This document shows, one piece after another, positions 24,603 through 33,475 of a stretch of DNA of 33,676 nt (position 1 is the first letter of the stretch; each line of letters opens with the position of its first letter). Source of the stretch: Alphaproteobacteria bacterium (lineage in GTDB: Bacteria > Pseudomonadota > Alphaproteobacteria > Rhizobiales > OSC116); NCBI GenBank assembly GCA_002400495.2, contig NVQL02000082.1, forward strand, positions 1-33,676, written 5' to 3'. A program made the translations under genes and the position numbers. A model generated the notes under the pieces. It did not search any database and was not told the DNA's origin. It was given only the letters and a program-made list of their open reading frames with translations.

Positions 24603-24644
24603 ACCATACGGTATGGTATGGTGATTGCAGAATCAAATTATAAT
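24603..24644 (+). promoter_or_regulatory. Operator site 4 (divergent CATAC-N6-GTATG copy) and pccBA promoter
   Basis: ACCATAC-N6-GTATGGT at 24603-24622 has 7-bp perfect arms and the same CATAC-N6-GTATG spacing as sites 1-3, though the inner T/A pair is G/G. A perfect -10 box TATAAT follows at 24639-24644, so the palindrome overlaps the -35 region, where no good consensus is seen. A shorter overlapping palindrome with a 1-bp centre (24603-24617) is also possible, so membership of the same regulon is likely but not certain. Confidence 0.55.
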
Positions 24645-24655
24645 ATAGGCAAAAC

Positions 24656-26188
24656 ATGCAAAATATATTAGATCAATTGGAAGAGCGCCGCAAGATAGCC
24701 CGCTTAGGCGGCGGACAACAACGCATCGACACCCAACATAAAAAAGGCAAGCTCACCGCCCGCGAGCGGGTTGATTTGCTGTTAGATGAGGGTAGTTTCG
24801 AAGAATTTGATATGTTTGTTGATCATAAATGCACCGATTTTGGCATGGCCGATAAAAAAATACCCGGCGATGGCGTGGTTACAGGCTGGGGCAAAGTCAA
24901 CGGCCGCATCATCTATCTATTCGCCAAAGATTTTACCGTTTTTGGCGGTTCATTATCCGAGACTCACGCCAAAAAAATCCAAAAAGTCCAAGACATGGCC
25001 TTGCGCAACCGCGCCCCCGTCATTGGTTTGTTTGATGCGGGCGGTGCGCGCATACAAGAAGGCGTGGCTGCTTTAGGCGGCTATGGCGAAGTGTTTAAAC
25101 GCAATGTCGAAGCCTCAGGCGTCATCCCGCAAATATCGCTCATCATGGGGCCATGCGCAGGCGGCGATGTTTACAGCCCCGCCATGACAGATTTTATTTT
25201 CATGGTCAAAGACACATCATATATGTTTGTCACGGGTCCAGATGTGGTCAAAACCGTAACCAACGAGACCGTAACTGCCGAAGAATTAGGTGGTGCGTCA
25301 GTGCATGCAGTTAAATCATCAGTGGTAGATGGCGCATTTGAAAACGATGTCGAAGCTCTTTTGCAACTCCGCAGGTTCATCGATTTCCTTCCCGCCAGCA
25401 ACTTAGTCCCTGCCCCGCAATTTCCCGCCACTGACAGCATCACGCGGCTCGATAATGCCATGGACACATTAATTCCCGACAATGCCAACCAACCCTATGA
25501 TATGAAAGAACTGATTTACAGTGTGATTGACGACGAAGATTTCTTTGAAATCCAAGAGAAACACGCCCCCAACATCATCACAGGTTTTGGCCGCATAGAA
25601 GGCAAAACCGTCGGCTTTGTCGCCAACCAACCAATGGCACTCGCAGGCGTATTAGACAGCAATGCCAGCCGCAAGGCAGCACGTTTCATCCGTTTTTGCG
25701 ATTGCTTTTCCATTCCTATCGTTTCTTTCATCGATGTGCCAGGCTTCCTGCCAGGCACCGACCAAGAATATGGCGGCCTCATCAAACATGGCGCCAAATT
25801 ATTATTCGCCTATGCCGAGGCCACAGTGCCACTAATCAGCGTCATCACCCGCAAATCCTACGGCGGCGCATATGATGTGATGAGCAGCAAACATATTGGC
25901 GGCGATATAAATTATGCATGGCCAAGCGCCGAGATTGCCGTGATGGGCGCCAAAGGCGCGGTCGAAATTATCTTCCGCCAAGACATTGGTGATGACGAAA
26001 AAATTGCCGAACATATCACCGATTACGAACAACGCTTCTGCTCACCTTTCGTGGCTGCCGAACGTGGCTATATTGATGATGTCATCATGCCGCATTCAAC
26101 CCGCCGCCGCATCGCCAATGCACTTAATTTACTAGCCAATAAAAAGGTCGAAACACCTTGGCGCAAACACGACAACATTCCTTTATAA
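24656..26188 (+). CDS. pccB: Propionyl-CoA carboxylase beta (carboxyltransferase) subunit
   Basis: Carboxyltransferase of 510 residues, the usual PccB length. N-terminal [15 protein letters not shown] is family-typical. The first crotonase-like half has [13 protein letters not shown] and [13 protein letters not shown] (oxyanion site for biotin). The second half has [15 protein letters not shown] and the PCC signature [15 protein letters not shown], which favours propionyl-CoA over methylcrotonyl-CoA. It transfers CO2 from carboxybiotin to propionyl-CoA, making methylmalonyl-CoA, and so disposes of odd-chain or branched-chain products from beta-oxidation. It precedes the alpha subunit by 10 nt. 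Methylmalonyl-CoA mutase is not in the window. Confidence 0.95.
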   Translation: MQNILDQLEERRKIARLGGGQQRIDTQHKKGKLTARERVDLLLDEGSFEEFDMFVDHKCTDFGMADKKIPGDGVVTGWGKVNGRIIYLFAKDFTVFGGSLSETHAKKIQKVQDMALRNRAPVIGLFDAGGARIQEGVAALGGYGEVFKRNVEASGVIPQISLIMGPCAGGDVYSPAMTDFIFMVKDTSYMFVTGPDVVKTVTNETVTAEELGGASVHAVKSSVVDGAFENDVEALLQLRRFIDFLPASNLVPAPQFPATDSITRLDNAMDTLIPDNANQPYDMKELIYSVIDDEDFFEIQEKHAPNIITGFGRIEGKTVGFVANQPMALAGVLDSNASRKAARFIRFCDCFSIPIVSFIDVPGFLPGTDQEYGGLIKHGAKLLFAYAEATVPLISVITRKSYGGAYDVMSSKHIGGDINYAWPSAEIAVMGAKGAVEIIFRQDIGDDEKIAEHITDYEQRFCSPFVAAERGYIDDVIMPHSTRRRIANALNLLANKKVETPWRKHDNIPL

Positions 26189-26198
26189 AGACCTTCAT

Positions 26199-28193
26199 AT
26201 GATCAAGAAAATACTGATAGCCAATAGAGGTGAAATTGCCTGCCGCGTCATAAAAAGCGCCCAGCAAATGGGCATAAAAACCGTGGCGGTTTATAGCGAT
26301 GCCGATAAGAATGCCTTACATGTTTCTATGGCCGATGAAGCCGTGCATATTGGTGCTTCGCCTGCGAGCGAGAGTTACCTAATTATCGACAAAATCATCG
26401 ATGCTTGCAAGCAAACAAATGCCGATGCGGTACACCCAGGTTATGGCTTTCTATCCGAGAACGCCCAATTTGCAAGTGCCTTGGCTGATAATGACATTGC
26501 TTTCATCGGCCCCAACATAAAAGCCATAAAAGTAATGGGCGACAAAATCGCTAGCAAGCTATTCGCCGAAAAAGCGGGTGTTAACATTGTACCGGGCAAT
26601 ACCGACCTTATTGAAAGCCCCGAACAAGCAGTAAAAACCGCCAATCAAGTCGGCTATCCTGTGATGATCAAAGCTTCCGCTGGCGGCGGTGGCAAAGGCA
26701 TGCGTGTTGCCTATAATGATGCCGAGGCCGCACAAGGTTACACCCTCGCCAAAAGCGAAGCCATGTCAAGCTTTGGCGATGACCGTATTTTCATCGAAAA
26801 ATTCATCGAAGACCCCCGCCATATTGAAATTCAAATACTAGCCGATAAGCACGGCACATGCCTTTATTTGGTCGAGCGCGAATGCTCCATTCAACGCAGA
26901 AACCAAAAAGTGGTCGAAGAAGCTCCAAGCTCCTTCCTCACACCTGAAACCCGCAAAAAAATGGGCGAGCAATCCGTAGCTTTGGCCAAAGCAGTAGATT
27001 ATGAAAGCGCCGGCACAGTCGAATTTATCGTCGACAAAGAGCAAAATTTCTATTTCCTAGAAATGAACACAAGATTGCAAGTTGAGCATCCTGTCACCGA
27101 ACTCATCACAGGCATTGATCTGGTCGAGCAGATGATAAAAATCGCAGCGGGCGAAAAGCTCAACCTCCAACAAAGTGACATCAAAATCAACGGCTGGGCA
27201 ATTGAAAGCCGTATTTATGCCGAAGACCCCTTCCGCAATTTTCTACCTTCAACAGGCCGCCTGACCAAATATTTCCCGCCCGCAGAGCAAATAAAAAACG
27301 GCCTAACAATACGTAACGACACAGGCGTTTATCATGGCGGTGAGATCGCCATCTATTATGACCCAATGATTGCTAAATTATGCACTCATGCCCCAACTCG
27401 CGCCGAAGCCATCAGCCATATGGCCGATGCGCTCGATCAATTCATCATCAAAGGCATCTCGCACAACATCCCGTTTGTCGCAGCGCTTATGCAGCATCCC
27501 GATTGGCAATCAGGCGACATTTCGACCAGTTTCATCGCCAAAACCTATCCAGATGGGTTTGAACGCGCTGAAATCCCCGCAGACATTAAAGCAGAAATTT
27601 GCGCCATTGCTGTTTATTTAGATCACAAACAAAACATCAAAAAAGCCGCCATTTCCACGCAAAACTCACATCAAGTCTCACAACATAGAGTGATTAAAAT
27701 TGATAACGAATATATTAATTTAACCCTAGATTCATCAGGCAAGAAAACAACAGTAACGCACGGAAATAATTCTTATATTCTGAATTCTAACTGGGATTTA
27801 GGCGCACCACTTTGGAGCGGCCAAATCAACGGCAGCCATAAACATTTCAAAATTGACGCCATCCTAAACGGTTTTGAAATTGAGCATAAAGCTTATAAAG
27901 CCGTGGTAAAAATCTTCTCAAAACGCGAAGCCGAATTAGATAAAAAAATGCCGATTAAAATCGCATCCGATACATCCAATTTACTGCTCTGCCCCATGCC
28001 CGGCATGCTCAATTCTATTGATGTTAAAGTCGGAGATATTGTCGAAATTGGCCAAGCCCTCTGTGTGGTCGAAGCCATGAAAATGGAAAATGTCCTAACC
28101 GCTGAGAAAACCGCCACCGTCAAAGCCGTAAATTTCTCCGCAGGCGAAAGCCTGAAAGTCGATGATGTGATTGTTGAGTTCGAAATTGACTAG
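26199..28193 (+). CDS. pccA: Propionyl-CoA carboxylase alpha (biotin carboxylase/BCCP) subunit
   Basis: Biotin-dependent carboxylase subunit of 664 residues. The biotin carboxylase domain begins [14 protein letters not shown] (5-18), with [10 protein letters not shown] (79-88), the ATP-grasp loop GGGGKGM (162-168) and [14 protein letters not shown] around 290. A middle domain tethers to the beta subunit, and the C-terminal biotinyl domain has VVEAMKMEN with the biotin Lys at about 628. It carboxylates biotin using ATP and bicarbonate. It is co-transcribed with pccB, and the stop overlaps the convergent lipB stop by 4 nt. The acetyl- or methylcrotonyl-CoA alternatives are less likely, given the PccB signature next door. 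Confidence 0.95.
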   Translation: MIKKILIANRGEIACRVIKSAQQMGIKTVAVYSDADKNALHVSMADEAVHIGASPASESYLIIDKIIDACKQTNADAVHPGYGFLSENAQFASALADNDIAFIGPNIKAIKVMGDKIASKLFAEKAGVNIVPGNTDLIESPEQAVKTANQVGYPVMIKASAGGGGKGMRVAYNDAEAAQGYTLAKSEAMSSFGDDRIFIEKFIEDPRHIEIQILADKHGTCLYLVERECSIQRRNQKVVEEAPSSFLTPETRKKMGEQSVALAKAVDYESAGTVEFIVDKEQNFYFLEMNTRLQVEHPVTELITGIDLVEQMIKIAAGEKLNLQQSDIKINGWAIESRIYAEDPFRNFLPSTGRLTKYFPPAEQIKNGLTIRNDTGVYHGGEIAIYYDPMIAKLCTHAPTRAEAISHMADALDQFIIKGISHNIPFVAALMQHPDWQSGDISTSFIAKTYPDGFERAEIPADIKAEICAIAVYLDHKQNIKKAAISTQNSHQVSQHRVIKIDNEYINLTLDSSGKKTTVTHGNNSYILNSNWDLGAPLWSGQINGSHKHFKIDAILNGFEIEHKAYKAVVKIFSKREAELDKKMPIKIASDTSNLLLCPMPGMLNSIDVKVGDIVEIGQALCVVEAMKMENVLTAEKTATVKAVNFSAGESLKVDDVIVEFEID

Positions 28194-28906
28194 TCAATCA
28201 TGTTCAACTCGCCGCCAAATATTTCGGTAAATTTAAGTTTCAGCACAATATCAAGCTCGGTCATGGTCACTGGCAAGCCAAGATCGACCAAACTTGTTAC
28301 ACCATGGCCGCTAATGCCGCACGGCACAATGCCGCTAAAATGCTCAAGCTCTGGCTCAACATTTATGCTGATGCCATGAAAACTCACCCATTTGCGCAAG
28401 CGAATGCCCAAGGCGGCAATTTTATCTTCTTTGCCCAAACTCAATGGCTCACGCTTCACCCACACGCCAACTCTATCTTCGCGCCGCTCACCGTCAACAT
28501 TAAACGCCGCCAATGTTTCGATAATCCAAGCTTCAAGCGCCGCCACAAAAGCCCTTACGTCTTTGCCGCGTTTATTCAGGTTCAGCATCACATAAACCAC
28601 CCGTTGCCCGGGGCCATGATAGGTATATTCACCGCCCCTGCCCGTTTGATGCACAGGAAACCGCTTTGGCATTAGCAGGTCTTGGCTCTCAGCACTCGTA
28701 CCCGCAGTGTATAAAGGCTCATGCTCAACAAACCAAATTAGCTCATTCGAATCACCCACCGCAATTTGCGCCGCCCGCGCCGCCATATAGTTTTCAGCAT
28801 ATGTATAATCAACAAAATTTCGGGATATTTGGCAATCAACAGTCAAATTAGCAGCTATTTTGCTCATTTTTTGCGTTTTACTGATTTCATCTCTTGAATT
28901 AACCAT
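28190..28906 (-). CDS. lipB: Lipoyl(octanoyl) transferase
   Basis: LipB of 238 residues, slightly longer than usual because of a hydrophilic N-terminal tail; the ATG at 28867 is an alternative start but neither has a strong ribosome binding site. Motifs are [15 protein letters not shown] (87-101), the catalytic Lys162 in DKIAALGIR and the acyl-accepting Cys196 in GIVPCGISG. It moves octanoyl groups from acyl carrier protein to the lipoyl domains of pyruvate and 2-oxoglutarate dehydrogenases in the cytosol. It stands alone on the minus strand, divergent from the FliN-like gene across 64 AT-rich bases. LipA is not adjacent. Confidence 0.94.
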   Translation of the reverse strand: MVNSRDEISKTQKMSKIAANLTVDCQISRNFVDYTYAENYMAARAAQIAVGDSNELIWFVEHEPLYTAGTSAESQDLLMPKRFPVHQTGRGGEYTYHGPGQRVVYVMLNLNKRGKDVRAFVAALEAWIIETLAAFNVDGERREDRVGVWVKREPLSLGKEDKIAALGIRLRKWVSFHGISINVEPELEHFSGIVPCGISGHGVTSLVDLGLPVTMTELDIVLKLKFTEIFGGELNMID

Positions 28907-28970
28907 CTGTTTACCATATTTAATGCATTAATAATTAGGCTAAATTTAACAGCAACTTTATCGACACCAT

Positions 28971-29204
28971 ATGACATTTTTAAATGATATCCAAGTAGAT
29001 CTATCAGTAGTTTTAGGCCGTTCAGAAATGCAGGTGCATCAGCTATTGCGTCTTGGCCGTGGTGCGATCATCGAGCTGGACACGGGCGAAAATGGCGAAG
29101 TTGATATTTTAGCCAACGATAAAGTTGTCGCGCGTGGTGAAATTCAAGTTACGGATGAACGCATTTCCATTAAAGTGACCGAGAAAATCGAAAAGAATTT
29201 CTAA
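28971..29204 (+). CDS. FliN/SpoA-domain flagellar motor switch protein, minimal length
   Basis: Protein of 77 residues that is essentially only the SpoA domain. The FliN core reads VDLSVVLGRSEMQVHQLLRLGRGAI, then ELD, then a KVVARGEIQVTDERISIKVTE end. In the flagellar C-ring such a domain pairs with FliM and controls rotor switching and export. Typical FliN proteins are longer, with an N-terminal extension that is missing here; no upstream in-frame extension is evident. No other flagellar gene is nearby. It could be a true minimal FliN, whose partners are elsewhere, or an orphan SpoA protein. No clear ribosome binding site is seen before the ATG at 28971. Confidence 0.86.
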   Translation: MTFLNDIQVDLSVVLGRSEMQVHQLLRLGRGAIIELDTGENGEVDILANDKVVARGEIQVTDERISIKVTEKIEKNF

Positions 29205-29217
29205 ACCAACATCTAGC

Positions 29218-30243
29218 TTAACGATCTTCAAATCTCTCCATCACCAAATCACCCGCCTCTTCATCAAAACCCAATGAATGAAATGTATTCTTCATATGGC
29301 TTTCAATCGGCGCGGTAATCTCAAATATTTCACCTGTTGATGGATGAGGAATTTTAATATGCCGCGCGTGCAAATGCAATTTGCGTGAAATCTCACCACC
29401 AATATGTGCCTCTGTGCCACCATATTTACCATCGCCAATAATCACATTGCCCATTTCGGCCATATGCACCCGTAGCTGATGCGTGCGGCCAGTGATGGGG
29501 CGCAACACCATAAAGCTCGCCAAAGCAGGTACGGTAGATACCGTTGCAAATAAAGTAATGGCCGATTTAGCCTCCTCAGGAGCCTTCTCACCAGTTGGCG
29601 CAGCAATAACCTTCTCATGCCCTTTTCTACCTTGTTTAAGCAATGGCATGTTAATTTTACCTTCGCGCAATTTAGGCGCACCCTTAACCACAGCCCAGTA
29701 ATATTTTTCAGTAGTTTTGGTCTGAAACGCTTTGGTCAGCTTTTGCGCCGCCACCCGTGTGCGGGCAATAATCAATATGCCAGACGTGTCTTTATCCAAC
29801 CGATGTACCAATTTTGGCTTTTCAGTTAGGTCATATTTAAGCGCATTCAACATACCATCAATATGCCGTTTGGTGTTCGAGCCGCCCTGCACTGCCAAGC
29901 CAGATGGTTTGTTCAGCACAATCATGTCATCATCAATATGCATAACCATATTCTGCATATAATAAATATCGTCCTGACTCAGTTCACCCTCGGGCTTTTT
30001 CGCGTAAATGCGGGTTTCCAAGTTAAGCGGTGGCACGCGAACAATCTGATCCGTCGCAATGCGCGTATTGCTTTTGGCGCGTTTGCCATCCAAACGAATA
30101 TGGCCTTTGCGCAATAATTTTTGCAGCATACCAAACGTCACATCAGGGTAATGTTCTTTAAACCAACGGTCTAAACGCATATCATTTTCATCAGCAATCA
30201 CGACTATTTTAGTCACGCCGCCTGTATTCATTGTTTCTGCCAT
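29218..30243 (-). CDS. rluC: RluC/RluD-family 23S rRNA pseudouridine synthase
   Basis: Pseudouridine synthase of 341 residues. The N-terminal S4 RNA-binding domain covers about 20-75 (MRLDRWFKEHYPDV, LLRKGHIRLDGKRAK). The catalytic domain contains VLNKPSGLAVQGG (109-121), the key VHRLDKDTSG with catalytic Asp150, and the C-terminal GRTHQLRVHMAEMG. It isomerises specific uridines in 23S rRNA. The start overlaps the crcB stop as TAATG, so it is translationally coupled and the last gene of the degP-like-rarA-crcB-rluC unit. RluC fits best from synteny; RluD/RluA specificity cannot be excluded. It converges on the FliN-like gene with a 13-nt gap. Confidence 0.92.
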   Translation of the reverse strand: MAETMNTGGVTKIVVIADENDMRLDRWFKEHYPDVTFGMLQKLLRKGHIRLDGKRAKSNTRIATDQIVRVPPLNLETRIYAKKPEGELSQDDIYYMQNMVMHIDDDMIVLNKPSGLAVQGGSNTKRHIDGMLNALKYDLTEKPKLVHRLDKDTSGILIIARTRVAAQKLTKAFQTKTTEKYYWAVVKGAPKLREGKINMPLLKQGRKGHEKVIAAPTGEKAPEEAKSAITLFATVSTVPALASFMVLRPITGRTHQLRVHMAEMGNVIIGDGKYGGTEAHIGGEISRKLHLHARHIKIPHPSTGEIFEITAPIESHMKNTFHSLGFDEEAGDLVMERFEDR

Positions 30244-30626
30244 TAGCTGACACTCCGTGTAATATAAATCGCCAATATCAGCGCACCAATCGATAATAAA
30301 AAGCTCAAGCCTATATAAGATAAAGCACTTATATAGGCTTGGCGTTCAATCAATTGCCATGCATCTAACGAAAAGGCACTAAATGTTGTAAAGCCGCCCA
30401 AAACGCCCGTCATCAACAAAATTTTCCAAGCGTCTGATGACAGGTTTAATTTTTCAGCAAACAATACAAATAATATACCCATGATAAATGAACCAATGAC
30501 ATTAACCGCCATCGTACCATATGGAAATAAGTTACCCCAAACAGAGGCAACATATGTTGTGGTCATATAGCGCAGCGAAGCACCAATGGCACCGCCTAAG
30601 GCGGCATATAATATATATCCAAACAT
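30243..30626 (-). CDS. crcB: Fluoride channel CrcB/Fluc
   Basis: Small inner-membrane fluoride channel of 127 residues with four hydrophobic helices. Family motifs are GGAIGASLRYM near the N-terminus, FPYGTMAVNVIGSF (helix 2) and GGFTTFSAFSLD, which carries the helix-3 break and the Phe box that lines the pore. It exports fluoride as a dual-topology dimer. I chose the ATG at 30626 (MFGYILYAALGG); the open frame extends 30 codons upstream into rarA without family support. It lies 16 nt after rarA. No fluoride riboswitch is visible upstream, since it is inside an operon. Confidence 0.93.
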   Translation of the reverse strand: MFGYILYAALGGAIGASLRYMTTTYVASVWGNLFPYGTMAVNVIGSFIMGILFVLFAEKLNLSSDAWKILLMTGVLGGFTTFSAFSLDAWQLIERQAYISALSYIGLSFLLSIGALILAIYITRSVS

Positions 30627-30642
30627 GATGACATCATTTCGG

Positions 30643-31953
30643 TTAGCGATTATTTCTTGTCTGACGCAGCTTATGCCACCAATTGAGCCGTTTGGCAATG
30701 TCTCTCTCAAATCCACGCTCTACAGGTTGATAAAATTGCACCCGTTCAATCTCATCGGGAAAAAATTCCTGTCCCGAAAATGCATCTGGGCTGTCATGAT
30801 CATATTGATAACCATCATTATAACCTTGATCCTTCATCATCTGCGTTGGCGCGTTGAGAATATGTTTCGGCGGCATATAATTACCATTCGCCTTCACAAA
30901 ACTGCGTGATGCCTTATAGGCAGTATAAACCGCATTAGATTTTGGTGCTGTGGTGACATAAACCAACGCTTGCGCCAAAGCCAGTTCGCCCTCTGGGCTG
31001 CCCAAAAACTCATAAGCTTCCATCGCTGCCAAGGTTTGCGGCAACGCTTGCGGGTCTGCCATGCCCACTTCTTCGGATGCCATGCGCACAATGCGCCGCG
31101 CCAAAAACCGAGGGTCTTCGCCCGCATCTAACATCCGCCCAAACCAATAAAGCGCCCCATCAACATCCGACCCGCGTACCGATTTATGCAAAGCGCTGAT
31201 CAGATTATAATGCCCGTCTTTATTCTTATCATAATTCGCCGCACGTTTTTGGGTGATGATTTGCAGCTGCTCAGCCGTAATTGCCTTATCAGCATCATTA
31301 ACCGCAAACAATTGCTCCACCATGTTGAGCAAAAACCGCCCATCACCATCGGCCATATTCAGCAACATGTCCAACGCGCCATCTTCGATATTCAGCACCA
31401 CATCTTCAAGCTCTTCAGCTCGCATCACCAATTGCTCCAAATCGGCATTCTCCAATCGGTTCAGCACCATAATTTGGCAACGTGAAAGCAAAGCTGCATT
31501 CAAGTCAAAGCTCGGATTCTCAGTCGTCGCGCCAAATAGGATGATTGTGCCATCCTCAATATAAGGCAAAAATGTATCTTGCTGCGCGCGGTTAAAGCGG
31601 TGTATCTCATCGACAAATAACAAGGTCGATTTACCTTCTTGATGGCGCATCTTGGCCGCCGCAAATATCTTCTTAAGATCAGCCACCCCTGCTTGAATGG
31701 CACTCAATTGCTCAAAATAAAGTTCAGATTTTTGCGCCACAATACGCGCCAACGTAGTTTTACCCGTGCCAGGTGGCCCCCAAAACACCATAGATGGCGT
31801 GCGTCCCTGTGCCAGAAGCTGAGTTAAACTACCCTCAGGCCCAACCAAACCCTCCTGCCCAACAATTTCATCTAATTCTTGTGGGCGAATACGGTCAGCC
31901 AACGGGCGCTTAAGGTCTTCCTTAGGCACATTTTTTAAAAATAAATCGCTCAA
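30643..31953 (-). CDS. rarA: Replication-associated recombination protein A (RarA/MgsA AAA+ ATPase)
   Basis: AAA+ ATPase of 436 residues. The N-terminus PLADRIRPQELDEIVGQEGL is typical. Walker A is GPPGTGKTT (about 59-67), Walker B FVDEIHRFNRAQQD, sensor 1 FGATTENPSF, and the C-terminal tetramerisation domain contains SVRGSDVDGALYW and MASEEVGMADP. It is a clamp-loader-like helicase acting at stalled forks and collapsed replication. The start is a TTG at 31953 (MSDLFLKNVP); family comparison supports it although the ribosome binding site is weak. It follows the protease gene by 22 nt and precedes crcB by 16 nt. Confidence 0.95.
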   Translation of the reverse strand: MSDLFLKNVPKEDLKRPLADRIRPQELDEIVGQEGLVGPEGSLTQLLAQGRTPSMVFWGPPGTGKTTLARIVAQKSELYFEQLSAIQAGVADLKKIFAAAKMRHQEGKSTLLFVDEIHRFNRAQQDTFLPYIEDGTIILFGATTENPSFDLNAALLSRCQIMVLNRLENADLEQLVMRAEELEDVVLNIEDGALDMLLNMADGDGRFLLNMVEQLFAVNDADKAITAEQLQIITQKRAANYDKNKDGHYNLISALHKSVRGSDVDGALYWFGRMLDAGEDPRFLARRIVRMASEEVGMADPQALPQTLAAMEAYEFLGSPEGELALAQALVYVTTAPKSNAVYTAYKASRSFVKANGNYMPPKHILNAPTQMMKDQGYNDGYQYDHDSPDAFSGQEFFPDEIERVQFYQPVERGFERDIAKRLNWWHKLRQTRNNR

Positions 31954-31975
31954 ATTCTACACCCGTTTAAAATCT

Positions 31976-33364
31976 TTATCCATTAACAATAGAATTAATA
32001 ATGCGGCCACCTCTATTGATCGACAACCGCCAAGTCCGTTGATTGGCTTTTGAGACCTGCAGCAAATCAGCCACCTCTTTAATCTCAACTTCACCAACAT
32101 ATAAGATTATATCACCAATCTTAAAACCATATGCCTGCGCATTACTATTTATATTTATGTCGCTAATGATAACGCCAACACTGCCCAATGGCAAAGACAT
32201 TTCTTCAATAACCGCAGGTGAAATATTCATAATCTCAGCACCCGTAAATGGTGCATTGCCATCAACAATGGCGGTGCGTTTTGGCGGCTCTTCAGGCGCA
32301 CCAAGCATCGCCACATCATATTCCAATTTCTGCTCATCACGTAAAATCGAAAGTGTGATGTTGTCGCCAATTTGTTTATTGCCCCATAAATATCTGAAGT
32401 GCTTTTCATTTTTAACCAAAACGCCATCCATAGCGCTGATCACATCACCACGTTTAATGCCCGCAGCATAAAGCGGGCTATCGCGATGTGCCGCCCGCAC
32501 CAATATCCCATCAGGCCGCTCCAAGCCTAAGCTCAATGCAATTTCAACATTCAACGATTGTATCTGCGCCCCAATCCACGGCCGCAACACACGGCTACCT
32601 GTTTTGGCACTGCTCACCACACGTTTGACCATATTCGCAGGTATGGCAAACCCAATGCCGTTAGAACCGCCAGAGCGTGTGAAAATAGCGGTATTCACCC
32701 CAATCAATCGCCCTAAACTATCCACCAACGCCCCACCACTATTGCCGGGGTTAATGGCTGCATCGGTTTGAATAAAAAATTGAAAATCAGATATGCCAAC
32801 ATTAGTACGCGCAATGGCCGAGACAATCCCCGAGGTGACGGTTTGCCCCACACCAAACGGGTTGCCAATCGCCAATGCCAAATCACCCACTTCAACTTTG
32901 TCACTATCAGCAAATTCTATATGAGTGAATGTTTCGCCCTTGGTAACGAGCTTTAGCACCGCAAGGTCAGAGCGTTCATCTTCCAAAATAATCTCTGCTT
33001 CATATTCTTGGCTGTCAGCCATCACCACCCGCACGCTATCAGCATCTTTAATCACATGATGATTGGTCACCACAATGCCCGATGCGTCAACAATCACCCC
33101 ACTACCCAGCGAGTTTTGCTCGCGCGGCTGGTTACGGCCAAATCTATTGACAAAAAACTGCTTAAAAAACGGATCATTATCAAACACAGACCGCCGCGCT
33201 GCCGCTAATTTACGCGAATAGACATTGACCACGGCAGGTGCAGCCATTTTAACCGTTGTCGCAAAAGACAGCTGAATCTCTTGCGCCGATTCAGGCAGCT
33301 TTTTCTCTGCCGCATAAACAAATGAAATGTTAAATATCAAAATCAAGATAACAAAAAAACGCAT
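31976..33364 (-). CDS. Periplasmic DegP/DegQ-like serine protease with two PDZ domains
   Basis: HtrA-family protease of 462 residues. A signal peptide (1-18, hydrophobic core FFVILILIFNISFVY then AA) exports it to the periplasm. The trypsin-like domain has the full triad: His103 (VVTNHHV), Asp133 (ERSDLAVL) and Ser209 (GNSGGAL). The first PDZ domain spans about 265-350 (SPLYAAGIKRGDVI), and a second, more divergent one about 375-455 (NAQAYGFKIGDII). It degrades or refolds damaged envelope proteins. The length of the sensor loop and the two PDZ domains fit DegQ as well as DegP. It heads the operon with rarA-crcB-rluC, downstream of the rplQ terminator, a common alphaproteobacterial order. Confidence 0.93.
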   Translation of the reverse strand: MRFFVILILIFNISFVYAAEKKLPESAQEIQLSFATTVKMAAPAVVNVYSRKLAAARRSVFDNDPFFKQFFVNRFGRNQPREQNSLGSGVIVDASGIVVTNHHVIKDADSVRVVMADSQEYEAEIILEDERSDLAVLKLVTKGETFTHIEFADSDKVEVGDLALAIGNPFGVGQTVTSGIVSAIARTNVGISDFQFFIQTDAAINPGNSGGALVDSLGRLIGVNTAIFTRSGGSNGIGFAIPANMVKRVVSSAKTGSRVLRPWIGAQIQSLNVEIALSLGLERPDGILVRAAHRDSPLYAAGIKRGDVISAMDGVLVKNEKHFRYLWGNKQIGDNITLSILRDEQKLEYDVAMLGAPEEPPKRTAIVDGNAPFTGAEIMNISPAVIEEMSLPLGSVGVIISDININSNAQAYGFKIGDIILYVGEVEIKEVADLLQVSKANQRTWRLSINRGGRIINSIVNG

Positions 33365-33424
33365 ATCGACTCCTAAGTTGAGTCTAATATAAGCTTAAAT
33401 TGGGCAAAAATAAGAACAAAAGCC

Positions 33425-33455
33425 AAAAAAAAAGATGACCGAAGCCATCTTTTTT
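33425..33455 (-). terminator. Rho-independent terminator after rplQ
   Basis: On the minus strand a six-pair stem GATGGC / GTCATC (one G-U pair) closes a TTCG loop at 33434-33449. It is followed by nine Ts (33425-33433), and the preceding A-run extends the stem. The C(UUCG)G loop is the most stable tetraloop type. It ends the ribosomal protein operon before the protease gene. Confidence 0.92.
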
Positions 33456-33475
33456 AATCTATTTAAACGCATCAA

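Noticed and set aside
24603..24617. Separate regulator site reading ACCATAC-N-GTATGGT before pccB
   Set aside because: The alternative reading with 6-bp spacing matches the other three operators better, so a distinct regulator is not needed, though it is not excluded.
28920..28931. Palindrome TTAATGCATTAA between lipB and the FliN-like gene
   Set aside because: It is pure AT-rich symmetry in an AT-rich spacer, with no second copy or promoter geometry to support an operator.
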